Of a stretch of DNA of 64,000 bases, positions 18,325 to 28,660 are shown piece by piece. Origin of the DNA: an uncultured Helicobacter sp. (lineage in GTDB: Bacteria > Campylobacterota > Campylobacteria > Campylobacterales > Helicobacteraceae). The position numbers and the translations under genes were made by a program. The stretch covers positions 129,806 to 193,805 of the forward strand of contig NZ_CAJTLL010000001.1 in assembly GCF_910577135.1 (NCBI RefSeq), in the 5' to 3' direction. Position 1 is the stretch's first letter. Each line of letters starts with the position of its first letter. The notes below the pieces were generated by a model. That model was not told where the DNA came from, did no database searches, and worked only from the letters and a program-made list of their open reading frames with translations.

Positions 18325-19434
18325 ATGTCTATATTATTGCGCGTAGCTTGTGCGTGGATACTTATTTTTTGCACTGCTTTAAGTGATGAAGGGGATATTT
18401 ATGCTCTTACTTATAATAAAAGAACAAATAGTGTTCTTAACTCCTTTGGTGTGCATACAGGGTTTATCATCAGTATGGCGGATACACAGAGGGTGCAGAA
18501 AATCGAGGAAAAATGGCAATATTTCGTGCAGAAATTTACCAAAAGCTATGAATTTATCCCTGTGCTGAAAAATATGATGGCAAAAGAGGGAGTGCCACAA
18601 GAGTTTTTATTTCTCGCTATGGCAGAATCCGAATTTACTCTCACAGCAAAAAGTCCTAAAAAAGCTATGGGTATGTGGCAGATTATGCCCGGAACGGCTA
18701 AGGGCTTGGGCTTAGAGATTAATAGCTATATTGATGAGCGAAAAGACCCGATTAAAAGCACAGAAGCAGCAATAAAGTATCTTAAGTATCTCTATGATGC
18801 CACAGGCGAGTGGTATTTAGCCGCTATGGCATATAATTGTGGATTAGGGCGATTGAAAAGAGGTATAGAAGAAGCTGGTGGTGATAGCTCTATAGGGACA
18901 TTGCTTGATGAAGAGGCACAATACATTCCAGCAGAAACGCGCAATTATATCCGCACGATTTTAGCTATGAGTTTGCTTTTTAATGATGTAGATTTTTTAA
19001 GGGCACAAAATGTAGATTATTTACTTAATCGTGGGGTAACTGATAGTATTGCAAGTGTAAGCGTTAAGGGTGGTATCTCGCTAAGTGCTATTGCTAAAAG
19101 TGCTAAGATTCCATTAAATGAACTACAAAAATATAATCGCCATTTTACACGTTCTATCCTCCCGCCGGGCAATCGATACTATAATGTCTATTTGCCTTAT
19201 GATAAACTTCGCATCTTTAAGCAAAATTTCAAAGAGGATTATCCAGAATCTGTGTTTGTAACACATATTGTGCAAAAGGGTGAGAGCCTTAGCGTAATCG
19301 CGCAAAACTATAAAGTATCCATCAAAGAATTGCAAGATATTAATGGCATTAAGGGCTCGCATATACGCATTGACCAAAAGCTAACTATTCCCGTCCTAAA
19401 GGGAAAGAAAGCTACAATCGCAGATGGACGATAA
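18325..19434 (+). CDS. mltD: Membrane-bound lytic murein transglycosylase D with LysM
   Basis: The start at 18325 is preferred because AAGGAG lies 5 bases upstream and a signal peptide (MSILLRVACAWILIFCTALS) begins there. An alternative ATG at 18298 adds nine residues. The SLT domain has the catalytic Glu in AMAESEFTLTAKSPKKAMG, then WQIMPGTAKGLGL and YNCGLGRL. A C-terminal LysM repeat (HIVQKGESLSVIAQNYKVS) binds peptidoglycan. The enzyme cleaves glycan strands to anhydro-muropeptides. The H. pylori orthologue is HP1572. Confidence 0.93.
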   Translation: MSILLRVACAWILIFCTALSDEGDIYALTYNKRTNSVLNSFGVHTGFIISMADTQRVQKIEEKWQYFVQKFTKSYEFIPVLKNMMAKEGVPQEFLFLAMAESEFTLTAKSPKKAMGMWQIMPGTAKGLGLEINSYIDERKDPIKSTEAAIKYLKYLYDATGEWYLAAMAYNCGLGRLKRGIEEAGGDSSIGTLLDEEAQYIPAETRNYIRTILAMSLLFNDVDFLRAQNVDYLLNRGVTDSIASVSVKGGISLSAIAKSAKIPLNELQKYNRHFTRSILPPGNRYYNVYLPYDKLRIFKQNFKEDYPESVFVTHIVQKGESLSVIAQNYKVSIKELQDINGIKGSHIRIDQKLTIPVLKGKKATIADGR

Positions 19435-19445
19435 GGAGGTAAATT

Positions 19446-20357
19446 ATGAAAAAGGTAAATATGATGAGAATATTTTTATATCCTTTGTTTATGGTGGTGT
19501 GTTGCATAGGATTCTTAGGCTGTTTGGAGAAAAGTGCAGATTGGAATGATAATGCTAAAAGCACAAAGGGCTTTAATGATAGCTTTGATGATTTAGATGC
19601 CTTTAATCAAGGTATTACGCCTAATATCGGGGGCAATTCTATGAGGGAATCTCCAGCCATTCAAGAAGCCACAATGCGCCCCTATCAAGTCGCAGGGAAG
19701 TGGTATTACCCTGAAAAGGTAAGTTTAGGCGACAGCTTTGATGGCTATGCGAGCTGGTATGGGGAGGACTTTCATACCAAGAAAACCTCTAATGGTGAAA
19801 CTTATAATATGCACGCTCACACTGCCGCACACAAAACCTTCCCTATGAATACGGTGGTAAAGGTGTTAAATGTAGAAAATGGCAAAAGCACAATTGTGCG
19901 CATTAATGATAGAGGACCATTTGTAGAGGGGCGCATTATAGATTTAAGCTCTGTGGCAGCTCACGATATTGATATGGTCAAAGTTGGCACAGCAAAAGTG
20001 CGTTTAGAAGTCATTGGTTTTGGTGGGGTGATAAATAAAGATGTAAAACAAGCCGTGCAAAATGTGCAGAGTGATGATATATTAAAAAGTGAATTTCAAG
20101 TATCAAGCACACCAAAATCTGTCAGTGGCGGGGATTTCGCCATTCAGGTGGGAGCATTTAGACGATATGAGGGGGCGCAAATCACACAGGAGCGATTCTC
20201 TCACACACCACCTTATCAAAGCGTGATTAAGGAATTTGAGCTTGATGGTGCGCCTATCTATCGGGTATTTTTGAGAGGATTCCAAAGTGAGCAGGAAGCA
20301 AGGGATTTTTTAAAGAAAAATCCGCAGATTCAGGGAGGATTCTTTATCCGCAATTGA
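19446..20357 (+). CDS. rlpA: Septal ring lytic transglycosylase RlpA with SPOR domain
   Basis: A 303-residue lipoprotein (signal ending GFLGC). A double-psi beta-barrel domain holds YASWYGEDFHTKKTSNGE and RINDRGPFVEGRIIDLS, the RlpA active-site region. A C-terminal SPOR domain (FAIQVGAFRRYEGAQ onward) binds denuded glycan at the septum. A GGAGG site precedes the ATG, 11 bases after mltD. RlpA acts on naked glycan, so it works downstream of amidases and beside MltD. Confidence 0.93.
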   Translation: MKKVNMMRIFLYPLFMVVCCIGFLGCLEKSADWNDNAKSTKGFNDSFDDLDAFNQGITPNIGGNSMRESPAIQEATMRPYQVAGKWYYPEKVSLGDSFDGYASWYGEDFHTKKTSNGETYNMHAHTAAHKTFPMNTVVKVLNVENGKSTIVRINDRGPFVEGRIIDLSSVAAHDIDMVKVGTAKVRLEVIGFGGVINKDVKQAVQNVQSDDILKSEFQVSSTPKSVSGGDFAIQVGAFRRYEGAQITQERFSHTPPYQSVIKEFELDGAPIYRVFLRGFQSEQEARDFLKKNPQIQGGFFIRN

Positions 20358-20379
20358 GCTAATTGCAAGGAGTAAGGCA

Positions 20380-20982
20380 ATGAAACAAGATAATATCATA
20401 CAAAAGAGTCGCAAGACAAAAGAGACAGATATTGCCTTAAGTGTGCTGCTATATGGCAGTGGCAAGGCAAATATACAAACCCAAATTGGCTTTTTCAACC
20501 ATATGCTTGAAGCCCTCACAAAGCATTCATTGATGGATATTACTTTGCAATGCAAGGGCGATGTATTTGTCGATGGGCATCATAGCATAGAAGATTGCGG
20601 TATCGTGCTAGGGGCGGCATTAAACGAAGCTATTTACCCCGCACAAGGCATTGAGCGATTTGGTAATGCAAGTGTGGTGATGGACGAAGCTTGCGTAGAA
20701 TGCGATATTGATGTGAGCAATCGCCCATTTTTAGTCTTTGACACGCATAACTACACGCTCCCATTTAAAGGTATGGTAGGGGAACTTGATGTAGAACTTG
20801 TGGAGGAGTTTTTCCGTGCAATTTGCTTTAATGCACATTTAAGTGCACATATCGTGCTTAAACGTGGCAAGAATCTCCATCATATCATTGAGGCGATGTT
20901 TAAATCCTTTGGCGTGGCATTCCGCCGTGCATTGAGTGAAAATCCTAGAATCTGCATTCCCTCTACAAAAGGTATCCTATGA
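20380..20982 (+). CDS. hisB: Imidazoleglycerol-phosphate dehydratase
   Basis: A 200-residue monofunctional HisB (dehydratase only, no phosphatase domain), catalysing the sixth step of histidine synthesis. Metal-binding motifs are FFNHMLEALTKHS, VDGHHSIEDCGI and a second His-rich copy, LHHIIEAMFKSFG. CAAGGAG precedes the ATG. It overlaps kdsC by 4 bases. H. pylori has no histidine pathway, so this gene is extra within an otherwise conserved envelope operon. Confidence 0.95.
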   Translation: MKQDNIIQKSRKTKETDIALSVLLYGSGKANIQTQIGFFNHMLEALTKHSLMDITLQCKGDVFVDGHHSIEDCGIVLGAALNEAIYPAQGIERFGNASVVMDEACVECDIDVSNRPFLVFDTHNYTLPFKGMVGELDVELVEEFFRAICFNAHLSAHIVLKRGKNLHHIIEAMFKSFGVAFRRALSENPRICIPSTKGIL

Positions 20983-21473
20983 TAAAACTCCTTGTCTTTG
21001 ATGTCGATGGGACATTGAGCGATGGCAAGGTGTATTATTCCCAAAGTGGCGAGGAGATAAAGAGCTTTGATATACGCGATGGATTAGCGATCAATGTATG
21101 GAATCGCCATCTTAAACGTGCTAGTGCGATTATCACAGGAAGAGAATCTGCAATGGTGCGCAAACGTGCGCAGGAGCTAGGTATAGCGCATATTTATATG
21201 GGCGTAGAGGATAAGGGTAAGGTGCTTAGGGCATTGCTTGAAGAGCTACATTTGCAAGAGAATGAAGTAGCCTGTATTGGCGATGATTTGAATGATTTAA
21301 GTATGTTTAGACAATGTCGCTTTGCCTATATGCCAAAAAACGGTGCAAAGGCGTTAAAAAAATATGCCTACAAGGTGCTTTCATCACTTGGTGGCGATGG
21401 AGCGGTACGAGAAATGATAGAAGATGTCTTAAGGCTCAATAAGGATAAAAAACTTGAAAAATATTTCTTATAG
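20979..21473 (+). CDS. kdsC: 3-deoxy-D-manno-octulosonate 8-phosphate phosphatase
   Basis: A 164-residue HAD phosphatase of the KdsC type, releasing KDO for lipid A-core synthesis. LLVFDVDGTLSDG is the catalytic Asp motif, AIITGRES is motif II, and VACIGDDLNDLSMF is motif IV. There is no cap domain, as in KdsC. It overlaps hisB and lptC, and sits with lptC and lptA, matching the H. pylori HP1570-HP1568 order. Confidence 0.95.
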   Translation: MIKLLVFDVDGTLSDGKVYYSQSGEEIKSFDIRDGLAINVWNRHLKRASAIITGRESAMVRKRAQELGIAHIYMGVEDKGKVLRALLEELHLQENEVACIGDDLNDLSMFRQCRFAYMPKNGAKALKKYAYKVLSSLGGDGAVREMIEDVLRLNKDKKLEKYFL

Positions 21474-21987
21474 AATCTATACATTTTTTATTGCTTTATT
21501 ATGCTTTAGCTTAGGAAGTATAGTGTTTTTCACACAGGATAATGAGCTACATAAAGCCATTGGCAAGGAGATTCCTAATATTGAAATCAATAACTTCACA
21601 CTCTATTTGATAAATCCCCAATACACACAAGCTATTTCGTGGGGGACAAGGGCATTGCGCTTTGAAGAACACGAGGAGATTTATGAGCTTTTTATGAATC
21701 AACTTAATAATAATTTTAATGAATATATATATGCCCCTTTTGTATATAGTAAAAATCATATCTACACCTTTTCGCAAGGTGTAGATTATCTACGTTTAGA
21801 TGGATTGTATTTTTGGAGCAAATGGGCGACTTATCATTACGCCACGCGTATTTTTAGAGGCAGGGGCGATTTCATTTTGCACAATTCCACGACACAAGCC
21901 ATAGGGCAGAATATCTACTATAATATACTGCAACATACCATTAAAGCAGATTCTATACGAGCAAATATCACTATGGAGGGCAAATAA
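21454..21987 (+). CDS. lptC: LPS export ABC transporter periplasmic protein LptC
   Basis: A 177-residue protein with one N-terminal membrane helix (about residues 9-26) and a periplasmic beta-rich domain, the LptC layout. Sequence identity in this family is low, so the call depends on length, topology and position between kdsC and lptA. It overlaps kdsC by 20 bases and abuts lptA. LptC passes LPS from the inner-membrane LptBFG complex to LptA. Confidence 0.8.
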   Translation: MKNISYRIYTFFIALLCFSLGSIVFFTQDNELHKAIGKEIPNIEINNFTLYLINPQYTQAISWGTRALRFEEHEEIYELFMNQLNNNFNEYIYAPFVYSKNHIYTFSQGVDYLRLDGLYFWSKWATYHYATRIFRGRGDFILHNSTTQAIGQNIYYNILQHTIKADSIRANITMEGK

Positions 21988-22460
21988 TGTATAAGATTTG
22001 CCCTATAATAATGTGTGTGTGTATGTGTGCTGCTGCTACCTCGTCGCATCTAGAAGTGAGTGCAAAAACAATACAAAGCGATTTAAAAAAGGGGCAGACG
22101 ATACTAAGTGGCGAAGTGATGATAATAAAGGGTGAGGATAAACTATGGGCTGATGAAGTGGTGATACAAACTGATAAAAAGAATCAACCTCTTACATACA
22201 CGGCTATTGGCAATGTGAGATTCTATACCAAAATGCCTGATAAGAAAATCAAAGGGAGGGCAAAAAGGGCAGTGTATGATGTGCAAAAAGATGAATATCA
22301 ACTTTTTAATAATGCGATGATTGAGGAGGTGGGGAAAAGTAACGCCATTAGAGGTAATATCATCACGCTTAATCCCACAACACAAGAGGCTTCCGTGAAA
22401 GGCTCAAATCAAAAACCTAGTGTGCTTACCTTTATTATGGAAGATGATAAAAAAGAGTGA
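21987..22460 (+). CDS. lptA: LPS transport periplasmic protein LptA
   Basis: A 157-residue OstA/LptA-type protein with a signal peptide (ending AAATS) and the repeated beta-jellyroll pattern, including SAKTIQSDLKKGQTILSGEV, KLWADEVVIQTD and YTAIGNVRFYTK. LptA polymers bridge the periplasm for LPS transport. It starts on the last base of lptC and is followed three bases later by engB. Confidence 0.88.
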   Translation: MYKICPIIMCVCMCAAATSSHLEVSAKTIQSDLKKGQTILSGEVMIIKGEDKLWADEVVIQTDKKNQPLTYTAIGNVRFYTKMPDKKIKGRAKRAVYDVQKDEYQLFNNAMIEEVGKSNAIRGNIITLNPTTQEASVKGSNQKPSVLTFIMEDDKKE

Positions 22461-22463
22461 AAT

Positions 22464-23120
22464 ATGGTGCAAGTGTTGGAATCTCGTTTTTTAAGCAGTG
22501 CAAGCAGTATCGATAACGCCCCATCACCCAGTACTACGGAGATTGTATGCTTAGGACGTAGCAATGTGGGCAAAAGCACCTTTATCAACGCGCTTTTAAA
22601 TAAGCCTTTAGCAAAAAGCTCCGCCACACCGGGCAAAACACAGCTTATTAATTTTTTTTACTCTTTATGGGCGATGAGAAATGAGCGCATTCCATTGACT
22701 TTGATTGATTTGCCCGGATTTGGGTATGCAAAGGTAAGCAAAAGTCTCAAAAATGAATGGCAAAAGCATTTATTGCCATTTCTAAGCAATCGCCCATCAA
22801 TTAAACTCTTTTTACATTTAGTAGATTCAAGACATACAGATATGGAGGCGGATATAATGATGAATGAAGTGCTTAAAAGTATATGTCGTGGCGATAGTCG
22901 CATTATGAGAATCTACACTAAAGCTGATAAACTCACGCAATCTGCTCTCAATACCCTTAAAAGTAAGATAGAGAATCTATCGCATAATGAGACAGATTCA
23001 CAGCAGATATATCACTTTCTTTTTAGTGCCACTGCAAAAAATCATCGCAAAATGACCTCTATTGCTAATATGCGTGAATCTATCATTACCCACACATTAG
23101 GATACTCAAATGGCGTATAA
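22464..23120 (+). CDS. engB: Ribosome biogenesis GTPase EngB/YsxC
   Basis: A 218-residue GTPase with all G motifs: GRSNVGKSTFINALL (G1), TPGKT (G2), DLPGFGYAKV (G3) and TKADK (G4). EngB helps late assembly of the 50S subunit. The order lptC-lptA-engB is the same as in H. pylori (HP1569-HP1567). It overlaps the acetyltransferase gene by 11 bases. Confidence 0.95.
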   Translation: MVQVLESRFLSSASSIDNAPSPSTTEIVCLGRSNVGKSTFINALLNKPLAKSSATPGKTQLINFFYSLWAMRNERIPLTLIDLPGFGYAKVSKSLKNEWQKHLLPFLSNRPSIKLFLHLVDSRHTDMEADIMMNEVLKSICRGDSRIMRIYTKADKLTQSALNTLKSKIENLSHNETDSQQIYHFLFSATAKNHRKMTSIANMRESIITHTLGYSNGV

Positions 23121-23580
23121 CATTATCAAACCCACACTTGCAGACATACCTGCTATGCGAGAAATTGTCAATATTGAAGTGAAAAATGGCAATATTTTAG
23201 AGCGGAGCGAAGATGAAATGGCAAATGCTATCCGCTCCTATCATATAATAAAAGATGATGAGAGTGGGGAGATAGCGGGATTTTGCGCTTTGTATATTTA
23301 TTCCAAGGATTTAGCAGAGGTACGCTCTTTGGTTGTAAAAGATACTTTGCGCGGACAGGGCTTAGGGAGTAAGCTCATACAAAAGGCTATCGATGAAGGC
23401 AGGGCGTTAGGGATAAAGGAGATTCTCACTCTTACCTATCGAGCGCATTTGTTTCAAAGGCTAGGTTTTGTTATAATAGACAAATCACTTTTGCCAAATC
23501 ACAAAATATGGGCGGATTGTATCAAATGCAAACATTTTCCAATATGCGACGAAATAGCACTTATAAACAAACTCTCATAA
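23110..23580 (+). CDS. Short ArgA-type N-acetylglutamate synthase
   Basis: A 156-residue GNAT acetyltransferase with the acetyl-CoA loop VRSLVVKDTLRGQGLGSKL and a C-terminal cysteine block KIWADCIKCKHFPICDE. That block is shared by the single-domain N-acetylglutamate synthases of Campylobacter and relatives. It would acetylate glutamate to begin arginine synthesis, feeding argJ. It overlaps engB at its start and the following membrane gene at its end. The GNAT fold is certain and the glutamate substrate is likely. Confidence 0.8.
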   Translation: MAYNIIKPTLADIPAMREIVNIEVKNGNILERSEDEMANAIRSYHIIKDDESGEIAGFCALYIYSKDLAEVRSLVVKDTLRGQGLGSKLIQKAIDEGRALGIKEILTLTYRAHLFQRLGFVIIDKSLLPNHKIWADCIKCKHFPICDEIALINKLS

Positions 23581-23996
23581 GTATCCTACTCTTTGTAGGA
23601 TTTTATGTCTATGAGAGTGTAGCGAGTATGCAGATGTGGCTACCACCATTTATTGGCGTGTGTTTAAGCCTGTTTATGCGCTTTGACAAACAAGATAATT
23701 TTTATGGATTTTTAGCTGTTGTTTTAGGTGTGATACTCATAGAAGCAGAGAATAATCTCCCTATGGGTATGCTTTTAGGCTTGTTTTTATTTTTATCATT
23801 TTTGGTGATTCCGCGCATACAGGCTGTGCTCGATACACCTCGTATTGCTCGGGCTATTTATGTGGTTTTAGCTTATGTGGGATTTTACTTTCTGGCTCTT
23901 ATGATAGATGGCTTAATGGGAAGTAGTATCGCGCCAAATATGTGGATTGTGCTTTATTATATGTTTATTGAGATTATTGTAGTGATGTTTGTATGA
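23526..23996 (+). CDS. Conserved hypothetical membrane protein before pbp2
   Basis: About 156 residues with four or five predicted membrane helices (ISILLFVGFYV, YGFLAVVLGVILI, LLGLFLFLSFLVIP, VVLAYVGFYFLALM, WIVLYYMFIEIIVVMFV). ATG codons at 23508, 23526 and 23544 are all possible and all lie inside the argA-like gene; the middle one is chosen without strong evidence. It overlaps mrdA by 4 bases. An equivalent gene lies between engB and pbp2 in H. pylori. MreD is a reasonable guess from position and topology, but not shown. Confidence 0.65.
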   Translation: MQTFSNMRRNSTYKQTLISILLFVGFYVYESVASMQMWLPPFIGVCLSLFMRFDKQDNFYGFLAVVLGVILIEAENNLPMGMLLGLFLFLSFLVIPRIQAVLDTPRIARAIYVVLAYVGFYFLALMIDGLMGSSIAPNMWIVLYYMFIEIIVVMFV

Positions 23997-25777
23997 ATAC
24001 ACGTTATGCAATTCTTGTTATTTGTATGGTGATAGTGTGGCTTATCATCAGCATACGTTTGTTTGTTATTAATGTGATTAATCACGAGTATTATGAAAAA
24101 TTTGCCGAAAAAAATGCCATCAGGACAGAAGTTTTGCTCCCTATGCGTGGCTTGATTGTCGATAGGAACAATGAGCCTTTAGCCATTAATGAACTAGGAT
24201 TTTCTGTATCATTAGTCCCTAAGATTCGAGATAAAAGTATTCTTGAGCGAGAAATACAACATATCGTGTCATTTCTGCCACATTTGGATAAAGATAATCT
24301 TTTAAAACTCTACGAAAAGAACAATCACGCCTATAATCACAATCCTGTGGAATTAGTGCATTTTGTGCCTTATGCACAAATGCTAGGAATCTACGCCCAT
24401 CTTAAACGTTCCTCTTATGTGATTGTGGCGGCAAATAGCAAAAGATTCTATCCTAATGAAAGCACCGCCTCCCACGTAATCGGCTATGTGGCTAAGGCAA
24501 ACAATAAAGATATTCAAAATAATCCATTATCAGCATATAGTAAGATTATAGGTAAAGAAGGTATAGAAAAAACATATAATACCTACTTACAAGGTGAGGC
24601 TGGATATAGAAAATCACAAATTAACTCTTTGTATAAAGAAGTGAAACTATTACAAGAAGATAATGTGCTTAAACGCAATGATTTGCGGCTTTCACTTGAT
24701 TTGAAACTGCAAGAAAGTATTGATGCAGAATTTACACAACGTTCTGGAGCAGTTATAGTAATGAATGTACACAATGGGGAGATTCTCGCTGCAGGTAGTT
24801 ACCCAGAATATAATATTAATTATTTTGTTGATGGTATTAGCCATAAAAATTGGCAGGAATTAATAGAAAATGTGCATAAGCCCCTGATTAATAAGCTCGT
24901 ATATGGTCGCTATCCACCCGGCTCGGTTATTAAAATGGGTATGTTGCTTAGCTTTTTAGAATTTGCAAATATTAATGAAAACTCCGTGATTCAAACTCCA
25001 GCTTTTGTTGAATTTGGAAATCGAAAGTTCCGCGATTGGAAAGCAGGAGGACACGGCAGTGCTGATGCAATCAAGGCAATTAGAGAATCTGTAGATGTAT
25101 ATTTTTATATCCTCTCTCAATATACGGGGATTGAAAATATGGCAAATGTGCTTAAACAAATGGGTATTGGTAGGCTTACGGGAGTGGATATTCCCAATGA
25201 GGTAAGTGGGATTCTGCCCACACCTGAATGGAAACTAAGGCGATATGGAGAGCAATGGTATACAGGCGATACAATTACTACATCAATAGGACAGGGCTAT
25301 TTTCTCTCCACACCTATACAGATTGCGCGCTATACCGCCCTTATAGCTTCTGGTAAGCTTGTAACACCGCATTTTGCTAAAGATTTCAATGGAGAGCAAG
25401 CCGTATTTGCGACTAAAGATGTGCTCAACGATGTGCAAAAATCAAAACTTAATGTTTTGCGCAAAGGTATGTATCAGGTTTGCTCTATGCCGGGTGGGAC
25501 AGCATACTCCCGCGCACAAGGCTCACAAGTAAAGCTTGCATGTAAGACAGGGACAGCTCAAGTAGTGGGTATCCCCCAAGATGTGCAAAAACGTATTAAA
25601 GAATCCGAAATGGAATATTTCCATCGCTCTCACGCTTGGATTACTGCATTTTTACCCTATGAAAATCCACAATATGCAGTAACCATTCTAATAGAACACG
25701 GTGGGAGTGGTGGGAGTGGCGCACCTGTGCTTGTGAAAATCGCAAATAAGCTTAAAGAGCTAGGCTATGTCAAATAA
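23993..25777 (+). CDS. mrdA: Penicillin-binding protein 2 (elongation transpeptidase)
   Basis: A 594-residue class B PBP2. One N-terminal membrane helix is followed by a dimerisation domain (RGLIVDRNNEPLA) and the transpeptidase domain with YPPGSVIKM (SxxK nucleophile), SVDVYFY (SxN-like, with Asp in place of Asn) and CKTGTAQV (KTG). It crosslinks peptidoglycan during side-wall growth with RodA. It overlaps the preceding membrane gene and ends the long operon starting at tatD. The H. pylori counterpart is HP1565. Confidence 0.95.
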   Translation: MNTRYAILVICMVIVWLIISIRLFVINVINHEYYEKFAEKNAIRTEVLLPMRGLIVDRNNEPLAINELGFSVSLVPKIRDKSILEREIQHIVSFLPHLDKDNLLKLYEKNNHAYNHNPVELVHFVPYAQMLGIYAHLKRSSYVIVAANSKRFYPNESTASHVIGYVAKANNKDIQNNPLSAYSKIIGKEGIEKTYNTYLQGEAGYRKSQINSLYKEVKLLQEDNVLKRNDLRLSLDLKLQESIDAEFTQRSGAVIVMNVHNGEILAAGSYPEYNINYFVDGISHKNWQELIENVHKPLINKLVYGRYPPGSVIKMGMLLSFLEFANINENSVIQTPAFVEFGNRKFRDWKAGGHGSADAIKAIRESVDVYFYILSQYTGIENMANVLKQMGIGRLTGVDIPNEVSGILPTPEWKLRRYGEQWYTGDTITTSIGQGYFLSTPIQIARYTALIASGKLVTPHFAKDFNGEQAVFATKDVLNDVQKSKLNVLRKGMYQVCSMPGGTAYSRAQGSQVKLACKTGTAQVVGIPQDVQKRIKESEMEYFHRSHAWITAFLPYENPQYAVTILIEHGGSGGSGAPVLVKIANKLKELGYVK

Positions 25778-26785
<1,008 letters not shown>

Positions 26786-26859
26786 TAAAAATTTAAGTAA
26801 AAATTTAGAAAATAGATTCTACAATTCCGCGTTTCCAAATTCTCATTAAAGGATACAAA

Positions 26860-27351
26860 ATGATTTCAAATGAAATTGTAAAATTGCTCAATGAGCAAAT
26901 CGCAAAAGAAATGTATGCGGCTAATCTCTATTTGAGTATGAGCTCTTGGTGCTATGAAAATAGCTTTGATGGTGCAGGGTTGTTTTTATTCCAACACGCC
27001 GATGAGGAAAGCGGACACGCTAAACGTCTTATCACTTATTTGAATGAAACAGATTCAAAAGTAAGCATTGGGCAAGTAGCCGCTCCAGAATCTAACTTTA
27101 ATGGCTTACTTGATGTGTTTGAAAAAACTTACGCCCACGAGCAAAAAATCACTCAATCTATTAATGATTTGGTAGATTTTACACTCAAAAACAAAGATTA
27201 TTCTACATTTAATTTCTTGCAATGGTATGTCAGCGAACAGCACGAAGAGGAAGCACTTTTCCGCGGTATCGTAGATAAAATTAAGCTTATTGGTTCTAAA
27301 GATGATGGTCCCTATCTTGCAGATAGATTCATCAAAGATCTTGCGAAGTAA
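26860..27351 (+). CDS. ftn: Non-haem ferritin
   Basis: A 163-residue ferritin of the prokaryotic FtnA/Pfr type. Ferroxidase ligands are visible: Glu in QIAKEMYAANLYLSM, Glu and His in HADEESGHAKRL near residues 46-53, and Glu in SEQHEEEALFR. It oxidises and stores iron in the cytoplasm. AAAGGA lies before the ATG. It sits between pseB and coaBC with its own AT-rich leader and a downstream hairpin, so it is probably an independent unit. Confidence 0.96.
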   Translation: MISNEIVKLLNEQIAKEMYAANLYLSMSSWCYENSFDGAGLFLFQHADEESGHAKRLITYLNETDSKVSIGQVAAPESNFNGLLDVFEKTYAHEQKITQSINDLVDFTLKNKDYSTFNFLQWYVSEQHEEEALFRGIVDKIKLIGSKDDGPYLADRFIKDLAK

Positions 27352-27390
27352 TCTCAAAATAAGCTTTTCTTTGCTAGATTCTCTCATACA

Positions 27391-27411
27391 AAGCCCTAAA
27401 TTTTAGGGCTT
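27391..27411. terminator. Palindrome after ferritin
   Basis: AAGCCCTAAA-T-TTTAGGGCTT is a perfect 10-base inverted repeat between ftn and coaBC. It could end ftn transcription, but no long T run follows and the repeat ends just before the coaBC ribosome site. Confidence 0.5.
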
Positions 27412-27424
27412 GATAGGAGAGTAT

Positions 27425-28648
27425 ATGCAGCATATTTTCACAAACAAAAAAATCCTTATTTGCATTAGCGGCAGCATTGCTGTATATAAAATGCTTGATT
27501 GTATTTCACAGCTTTATAAATACGGCGCAGAGATAAAAGTTGTTATGAGCGATGAAGCCTGTAAGTTTGTGAATCCTCTTAGTTTTGAAACCCTAAGCCA
27601 TCACATCGTCCTTGTTGAATCTAATCAAAGCTGGGCAAATGCAGATACAGAGGGCATTAATCATATCGCTTATGCTAAATGGGCGGATATTGTGCTTATC
27701 GCTCCGGCAACGGCTAATACCATTGCAAAAATCGCCTGTGGTATAGCAGATTCTGTCTTGCTTAGCACACTTCTAGCCGCTCCAGCGCCAAAGATTCTAG
27801 CTCCCGCGATGAATACAGCTATGCTCTATGCCCCTCAAACACAGCGCAATCTCGCTACATTAGCACAAATGGATTATCACATTATCCCTTCACGCTCGGG
27901 TGTGCTTGCCTGTGGCGATGAGGGAGATGGCGCACTTGCGGATATTGATGAGATTATTTTTACCCTAGCTCAAGCCCTCACTACAAGGAGCGCATTTTGG
28001 GATAAGAGAGAGGTGATTATTAGCGGTGGTGGCTCAAAGGAGAACATTGATGAGGTGCGCTATATCTCTAATCACAGCAGCGGCAAACAGGCAAGTGCAT
28101 TAGCCTTAGCGCTTTTTACATTGGGTGCGAGGGTAACGCTTATCTCAAGTGCCTTTCCGTTAAAACTCCCTCTGGCTATCAAATGTGTGAATGTCCAAGA
28201 TGTGCAATCCTTTGATAATGCTATAAATAACGCCCTCCACACTATAGATTCCAAGAAAAAGCCTATTGTGTTTATGGCAGCAGCTCTCGCAGACTATGCC
28301 CCACCATCTCAAAAGGGCAAACTCAAAAAAGCACAAATAGGTGAGATTCTACAGCTTACCTGCCATAAGACAAAAGATATTCTTGCCTCTATTCCACCTG
28401 ATATTGCCTATAAAGTGGGCTTTAAGGCGGAGATTGATGACTTAGAGGCACAAAACTACGCACAAGATATGTTACAAGCAAAGTCCGCTCAAATGGTGTG
28501 TTTAAATGTGATTAGCGAGGAAAATCCCTTTGGGAATGATAATAACAGCATACAGCTCATCACACATAAGGGCGTAGAAACGCTTAAAGGCTCAAAGTTT
28601 GAAGTGGCTTTAGGGATTGCTGTAAGTTTAGAATCCCTCCTTAAGTGA
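27425..28648 (+). CDS. coaBC: Bifunctional phosphopantothenoylcysteine decarboxylase/synthetase
   Basis: About 407 residues in two domains. CoaC is a flavoprotein decarboxylase (ICISGSIAVYKMLD, APAMNTAM), and CoaB is the synthetase (IISGGGSKENIDEVRYISNHSSGKQASAL, FMAAALADYAP). Together they make 4'-phosphopantetheine for coenzyme A. The ATG at 27425 is preferred to a TTG at 27410 because TAGGAGAG lies in front of it. The next gene is the same conserved hypothetical as in H. pylori (HP0841-HP0842 order). Confidence 0.94.
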   Translation: MQHIFTNKKILICISGSIAVYKMLDCISQLYKYGAEIKVVMSDEACKFVNPLSFETLSHHIVLVESNQSWANADTEGINHIAYAKWADIVLIAPATANTIAKIACGIADSVLLSTLLAAPAPKILAPAMNTAMLYAPQTQRNLATLAQMDYHIIPSRSGVLACGDEGDGALADIDEIIFTLAQALTTRSAFWDKREVIISGGGSKENIDEVRYISNHSSGKQASALALALFTLGARVTLISSAFPLKLPLAIKCVNVQDVQSFDNAINNALHTIDSKKKPIVFMAAALADYAPPSQKGKLKKAQIGEILQLTCHKTKDILASIPPDIAYKVGFKAEIDDLEAQNYAQDMLQAKSAQMVCLNVISEENPFGNDNNSIQLITHKGVETLKGSKFEVALGIAVSLESLLK

Positions 28649-28660
28649 CAGGATTGACAA

